A stretch of 64,000 nt of DNA from an uncultured Phascolarctobacterium sp. (lineage in GTDB: Bacteria > Bacillota > Negativicutes > Acidaminococcales > Acidaminococcaceae), in the NCBI GenBank assembly GCA_958448515.1, contig CAUDEF010000003.1:1-64000 (forward strand), read 5' to 3'. The notes under the pieces are model-generated. The model was not told where the DNA came from, did no database searches, and worked only from the letters and a program-made list of their open reading frames with translations. Of this stretch, positions 61,242 to 64,000 are shown piece after piece. Made by a program: the position numbers and the translations under genes. Numbering within the stretch: position 1 is the stretch's first letter; every line of letters starts with the position of its first letter.

Positions 61242-61266
61242 AAAGTACAAACAAGGAGGAATATAA

Positions 61267-61494
61267 ATGCTTACAAACACTTACACACATTTTAACTCAA
61301 CCTGTGATCAGATAACTTATATTTTTGATGACGGCCACGGAGACTATAACCGCAGCTATGAACGTGATTATGATGATTTTGATTATGCGGATTATTCCAC
61401 TGATCACAGAGATAATAACTTTCGCAATTATGAAAAAAAACGCCGCAAAACAAATAAAGAAATTATCGAAGATATGCTTAAGCGCTGGGATTAA
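61267..61494 (+). CDS. Small Asp/Tyr-rich protein of unknown function
   Basis: A 75-residue protein behind a strong AAGGAGG site, which supports it as real. The first two thirds are rich in Asp, Tyr and Asn (for example RSYERDYDDFDYADYSTD); the last 25 residues are basic then amphipathic (KKRRKTNKEIIEDMLKRW). No signal peptide, no membrane segment, no Cys pair. I recognise no family. It is divergent from ppsA and shares a motif with its promoter. It might bind metal or nucleic acid, but nothing shows this. Confidence 0.65.
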   Translation: MLTNTYTHFNSTCDQITYIFDDGHGDYNRSYERDYDDFDYADYSTDHRDNNFRNYEKKRRKTNKEIIEDMLKRWD

Positions 61495-61504
61495 TAAAAA
61501 CTCC

Positions 61505-61535
61505 TTGACTTAAACATAACTTTAAGTTGTATTCT
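61505..61535 (+). promoter_or_regulatory. MerR-type promoter of the phosphatase gene
   Basis: TTGACT (61505-61510) and TATTCT (61530-61535) are set 19 bases apart, with the dyad ACTTAAA-N6-TTTAAGT (61508-61527) between them. An over-long spacer with an inverted repeat inside is the hallmark of MerR-family activated promoters. The gene starts 34 bases downstream. No MerR gene is in the window. Confidence 0.7.
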
Positions 61536-61568
61536 TAATGCATAGTAGTTAAATTTAAGGAGAATACA

Positions 61569-62801
61569 ATGAAATACTTAAATATATTATTAGCATTACT
61601 CTGTATTATTATTCTAAATGGATGTGGTATGCAGGATAAAGATACAGATAAAGACCTTGGCATAGCCAATCTCAGGCAGATTGTAACTGCTGACAATCAG
61701 TCTTCCAGAACGATAATCTGGCAAACTGATACGCAAGCTGACTTTTCTGTCAAATACAGAAAAAAAGGCAGTCTATCTTCTTTGAATATACCGGCAGAAC
61801 ACACTTTACTGCATACTAATTACGGCACTAGTCACCAATATCAGGTATTTTTAAAAGACCTCGATCCGGCTTCTGAATATGAGTATCAACTTTCTGCCGG
61901 AGATATAACTGGTTCCTGGCATAAACTGAACACAGACAACGGCAAAAATTTTACTGCTCTGATTTTTCCGGATTCACAGAGCAGTGATTACAGTATGTGG
62001 CAAAAACTGGCTAAGGACGCATATCATGCCCATCCAGATGCTAATTTATATATCAATATGGGTGATCTTGTTGATAACGGAGCAGATTACAGACAATGGA
62101 CAGAATGGTTTAAGGGAATATCTTCCTTTGCACCGGATATACCTCTGGTCCCTGTAATGGGTAACCATGAAACATATACGTTAGATTGGAAAACTCAGTA
62201 TCCTTATTTATATACCAGTTTGTTTTCTTTGCCGCAAAATGGTATGGAGCAGTATCAAAATCAATTTTACAGTTTTGATTATGGACCTGTGCACTTTGTT
62301 GTCCTTGATACTCAGGCAGATGAATTGCACGAACTTCAACCTGAATTAATGCAAAAACAGCTTGAATGGCTGAAAAATGATTTATCCGCAAATAAGTCAG
62401 CCTGGACAGTTGTTCTGCAGCACCGTGATATTCTGCTGTATGAATTCAAAAACAGACCTGGTTCCACCACTCATTTCATTGATATAGGTCATATTTTTAT
62501 GCCTGTTTTTGAAGAGTACAATATAGATTTAGTATTAAGTGCTCATTTGCATACCTATCGACGCCGTGTACCTTTAAAGAATTTTCAGCCCTCTGATGAT
62601 GGCATAACTTATGTTCTTACCGGCATTGCGGGTAATGTAATGTATCCCGGTTTGTGGAAAGAAAGCAGTCTTGATGCTGCAGCCGGTCCTGATGGAGATA
62701 AAGCCAACTATCTTACTCTGCAGGCAGATGAACACTCTTTACTGCTGCGCGCCTATACAGCGGACGGTAAACAATTTGATGAATATAAAATAAGTAAATA
62801 A
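61569..62801 (+). CDS. Lipoprotein metallophosphoesterase (purple-acid-phosphatase-like)
   Basis: A 410-residue lipoprotein. The signal peptide ends in a lipobox with Cys at about residue 19 (ILNGCG). Residues 35-125 form a fibronectin-like purple acid phosphatase N-terminal domain. The calcineurin-like core has FPDSQ (first metal motif), NMGDLVDNG, VMGNHE, VVLQHRD and SAHLHTYRRR. The first motif has Gln where many relatives have His. TTAAGGAG precedes the ATG. It acts outside the inner membrane on a phosphate ester not identified here. It is transcribed from a MerR-type promoter. Confidence 0.88.
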   Translation: MKYLNILLALLCIIILNGCGMQDKDTDKDLGIANLRQIVTADNQSSRTIIWQTDTQADFSVKYRKKGSLSSLNIPAEHTLLHTNYGTSHQYQVFLKDLDPASEYEYQLSAGDITGSWHKLNTDNGKNFTALIFPDSQSSDYSMWQKLAKDAYHAHPDANLYINMGDLVDNGADYRQWTEWFKGISSFAPDIPLVPVMGNHETYTLDWKTQYPYLYTSLFSLPQNGMEQYQNQFYSFDYGPVHFVVLDTQADELHELQPELMQKQLEWLKNDLSANKSAWTVVLQHRDILLYEFKNRPGSTTHFIDIGHIFMPVFEEYNIDLVLSAHLHTYRRRVPLKNFQPSDDGITYVLTGIAGNVMYPGLWKESSLDAAAGPDGDKANYLTLQADEHSLLLRAYTADGKQFDEYKISK

Positions 62802-62836
62802 AAAATAAGCTGCACTAATAAGTGCAGCTTATTTTT
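62801..62836. terminator. Bidirectional terminator between phosphatase and pepT paralogue
   Basis: A 16-bp stem, AAAAATAAGCTGCACT (62801-62816) with AGTGCAGCTTATTTTT (62821-62836), tetraloop AATA. It overlaps both ends and serves the two converging genes. Confidence 0.93.
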
Positions 62837-64000
62837 TATTTTTCAACAATATTAATTACAACTTCAGTTATCTTTACTAACGACTGCAATGGCAAATACT
62901 CATATCTGCCATGGAAATTATGACCGCCTGTAAATAAATTGGGACATGGTATACCAAGTTCAGATAATCTTGCACCATCTGTGCCTCCGCGAACAGGAAC
63001 TATTTTAGGCTGTACTCCAGCTTTTAACATCGCATTCTCTGCCCTTTGTACTACTTCATATACAGGCATAATATATTCTTTCATATTTCTGTAAGAATCA
63101 TGCAAATTACATTCTACAACATTTGCGCCATATTTTTTGTTCATAAAAGCAGCCAAATCAAGCAAAAACTGTTTGCGTTTTTCTAAAACACCTGCATCAT
63201 GGTCACGCAAAATCATATCAATCTCAACTTTATCAGTACCGCCGTTAATACGCAATGAGTGGTAAAATCCTTCATAACCTTCTGTGTATTCAGGTCTTTC
63301 GCCTGCCGGAAGAGCCATCTGCCACTCTGCTGCCATAGTAACTGCATTGCGCATTTTATTCTTACTGCTTCCCGGATGTACCGATACCCCATGAAAAATA
63401 ATGTTTGCATTGCAGGCATTAAATGTTTCGTAATTAAGCTCTCCCAAAGCTCCGCCATCAACGGTATAGGCAAAGTTCACTTTAAATTTCTCAAAAGGAA
63501 AATACTCTGTTCCCCTGCCAACCTCTTCATCGGGAGTAAAACAAAGAATTATCTCACCATGCAGAATTTCCGGATGCTGCAGCAAATACTCACAGGCAGA
63601 TACAATGGCGCAGATACCAGCCTTATCATCGGCTCCCAGTAAGGTTGTTCCATCAGAAGTAATAATATCCTGTCCAATGTAATCAAGTAATTCCGGAAAT
63701 TCTTTTACAGATAAAACATTATCATCACTAAGCTTAATATCATTGCCATCAAAATTTTTGTGAAGCTGCATCTGTACATCTGCCCCGCTTGCCTCACAAC
63801 TGGTATCCATATGAGCTACAAGTCCAATAACAGGACAGCCTTCGACGTTTGCAGGCAATGCAGCCAGAACATAACCATGCTCAGTTACTTCAACAGAAGA
63901 TAGTCCAATGTTTTTCAGTTCCTGAGCCAGAAACTCTGCCAGCTTAAGCTGCTTTGCAGTACTTGGAAAACAGCTGGCCTTATCATCAGAGGCTGTATCA
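62836..64000 (-). CDS. Second peptidase T-type aminopeptidase (N-terminus beyond right edge)
   Basis: An M20 peptidase of the PepT group. The frame stays open through the window edge: the residues from 63859 to 64000 (starting DTASDDKASCFPSTAKQLKL) match the PepT N-terminal part, so an internal TTG at 63858 is not the start. Motifs: GLVAHMDTS (His, Asp), LGADDKAG, PDEEVGRGTE, DGGALGELNYE and GGHNFHGRYE. It differs clearly from the PepT at 10362-11609, so it is an old paralogue. It has no transporter beside it in view. The start is missing. Confidence 0.9.
   Translation of the reverse strand, partial: DTASDDKASCFPSTAKQLKLAEFLAQELKNIGLSSVEVTEHGYVLAALPANVEGCPVIGLVAHMDTSCEASGADVQMQLHKNFDGNDIKLSDDNVLSVKEFPELLDYIGQDIITSDGTTLLGADDKAGICAIVSACEYLLQHPEILHGEIILCFTPDEEVGRGTEYFPFEKFKVNFAYTVDGGALGELNYETFNACNANIIFHGVSVHPGSSKNKMRNAVTMAAEWQMALPAGERPEYTEGYEGFYHSLRINGGTDKVEIDMILRDHDAGVLEKRKQFLLDLAAFMNKKYGANVVECNLHDSYRNMKEYIMPVYEVVQRAENAMLKAGVQPKIVPVRGGTDGARLSELGIPCPNLFTGGHNFHGRYEYLPLQSLVKITEVVINIVEK

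Noticed and set aside
63858..63860. TTG 63858 as the start of the right-edge peptidase
   Set aside because: The frame continues upstream to the window edge with residues that match the PepT N-terminus.
1..64000. tRNA, rRNA, CRISPR arrays and insertion sequences
   Set aside because: I looked along both strands and saw no tRNA cloverleaf, rRNA core, regularly spaced repeats or transposase gene.

Overview
The window looks like chromosomal DNA of a diderm Firmicute (class Negativicutes). This is inferred from the mix of genes, not from any marker RNA. Firmicute traits are two T-box leaders, SepF, PerR, YlxM, YlqD, KhpA, RNase HIII and the ffh-rpsP-rimM-trmD-rplS order. Outer-membrane traits are an RND efflux pump with its adaptor, a GT39 lipid glycosylation cassette, type IV pilus assembly proteins and a secreted beta-helix protein at the left edge. 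TRAP transport, rubrerythrin, FeoAB and PEP synthase suit an anaerobe that lives on organic acids; an Acidaminococcaceae-type gut bacterium is a guess only. The DNA is AT-rich and densely coded. I saw no rRNA, tRNA, CRISPR array or intact insertion sequence.

Layout. 1-2.3 kb is accessory: a truncated beta-helix surface protein whose promoter carries a run of eight C, then two small excisionase-like DNA-binding proteins. 2.3-7.6 kb: rlmD, a perR-rubrerythrin operon and feoAB. 7.6-10.3 kb: a T-box leader followed by ilvN-ilvB. 10.4-16.4 kb: pepT-abgT, an SH3-domain exported protein, sepF and typA. 16.5-20.5 kb: a second T-box controlling an isocitrate-lyase-family enzyme and a three-part TRAP transporter. 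20.6-28.7 kb: a beta-CASP nuclease, a short RecQ, nth, the UPF0210/ACT pair, comM, yraN and rnhB. 28.8-41 kb: the ribosome, secretion and chromosome block rbgA, lepB, rplS, an RNA methyltransferase, trmD, rimM, ylqD, khpA, rpsP, ffh, ylxM, ftsY, smc and a radical SAM protein. 41-44 kb: a HAD phosphatase, a membrane protein and yhdT-panF. 44.2-55.7 kb: nine same-strand, tightly packed genes (RND adaptor and pump, larB, larC, rnhC, a YdjC deacetylase, a flippase-like protein, a sugar epimerase and a GT39 transferase). 55.8-58.5 kb: pilD, a pilM-pilN fusion and pilO. 58.6-64 kb: ppsA, a small acidic protein, a lipoprotein phosphatase behind a MerR-type promoter, and a second peptidase T cut by the right edge.

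How the parts work together. PerR and rubrerythrin form a peroxide-response unit next to ferrous iron uptake by FeoAB. The ylxM-ffh-...-trmD block couples signal-recognition-particle synthesis to ribosome and tRNA maturation, with rplS also having its own promoter and leader. The nine-gene run joins efflux, nickel-pincer cofactor synthesis and envelope glycolipid modification in one likely transcript.

The most interesting points are: (1) a T-box, probably reading leucine, in front of a TRAP transporter and lyase rather than a known amino-acid gene; (2) the C8 run placed inside the promoter spacer of the surface protein, as in phase-variable genes; (3) a 19-bp-spacer MerR-type promoter with no MerR gene nearby; and (4) the nine-gene mixed operon. 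Identifications rest on motif recognition by eye. No database search was run.
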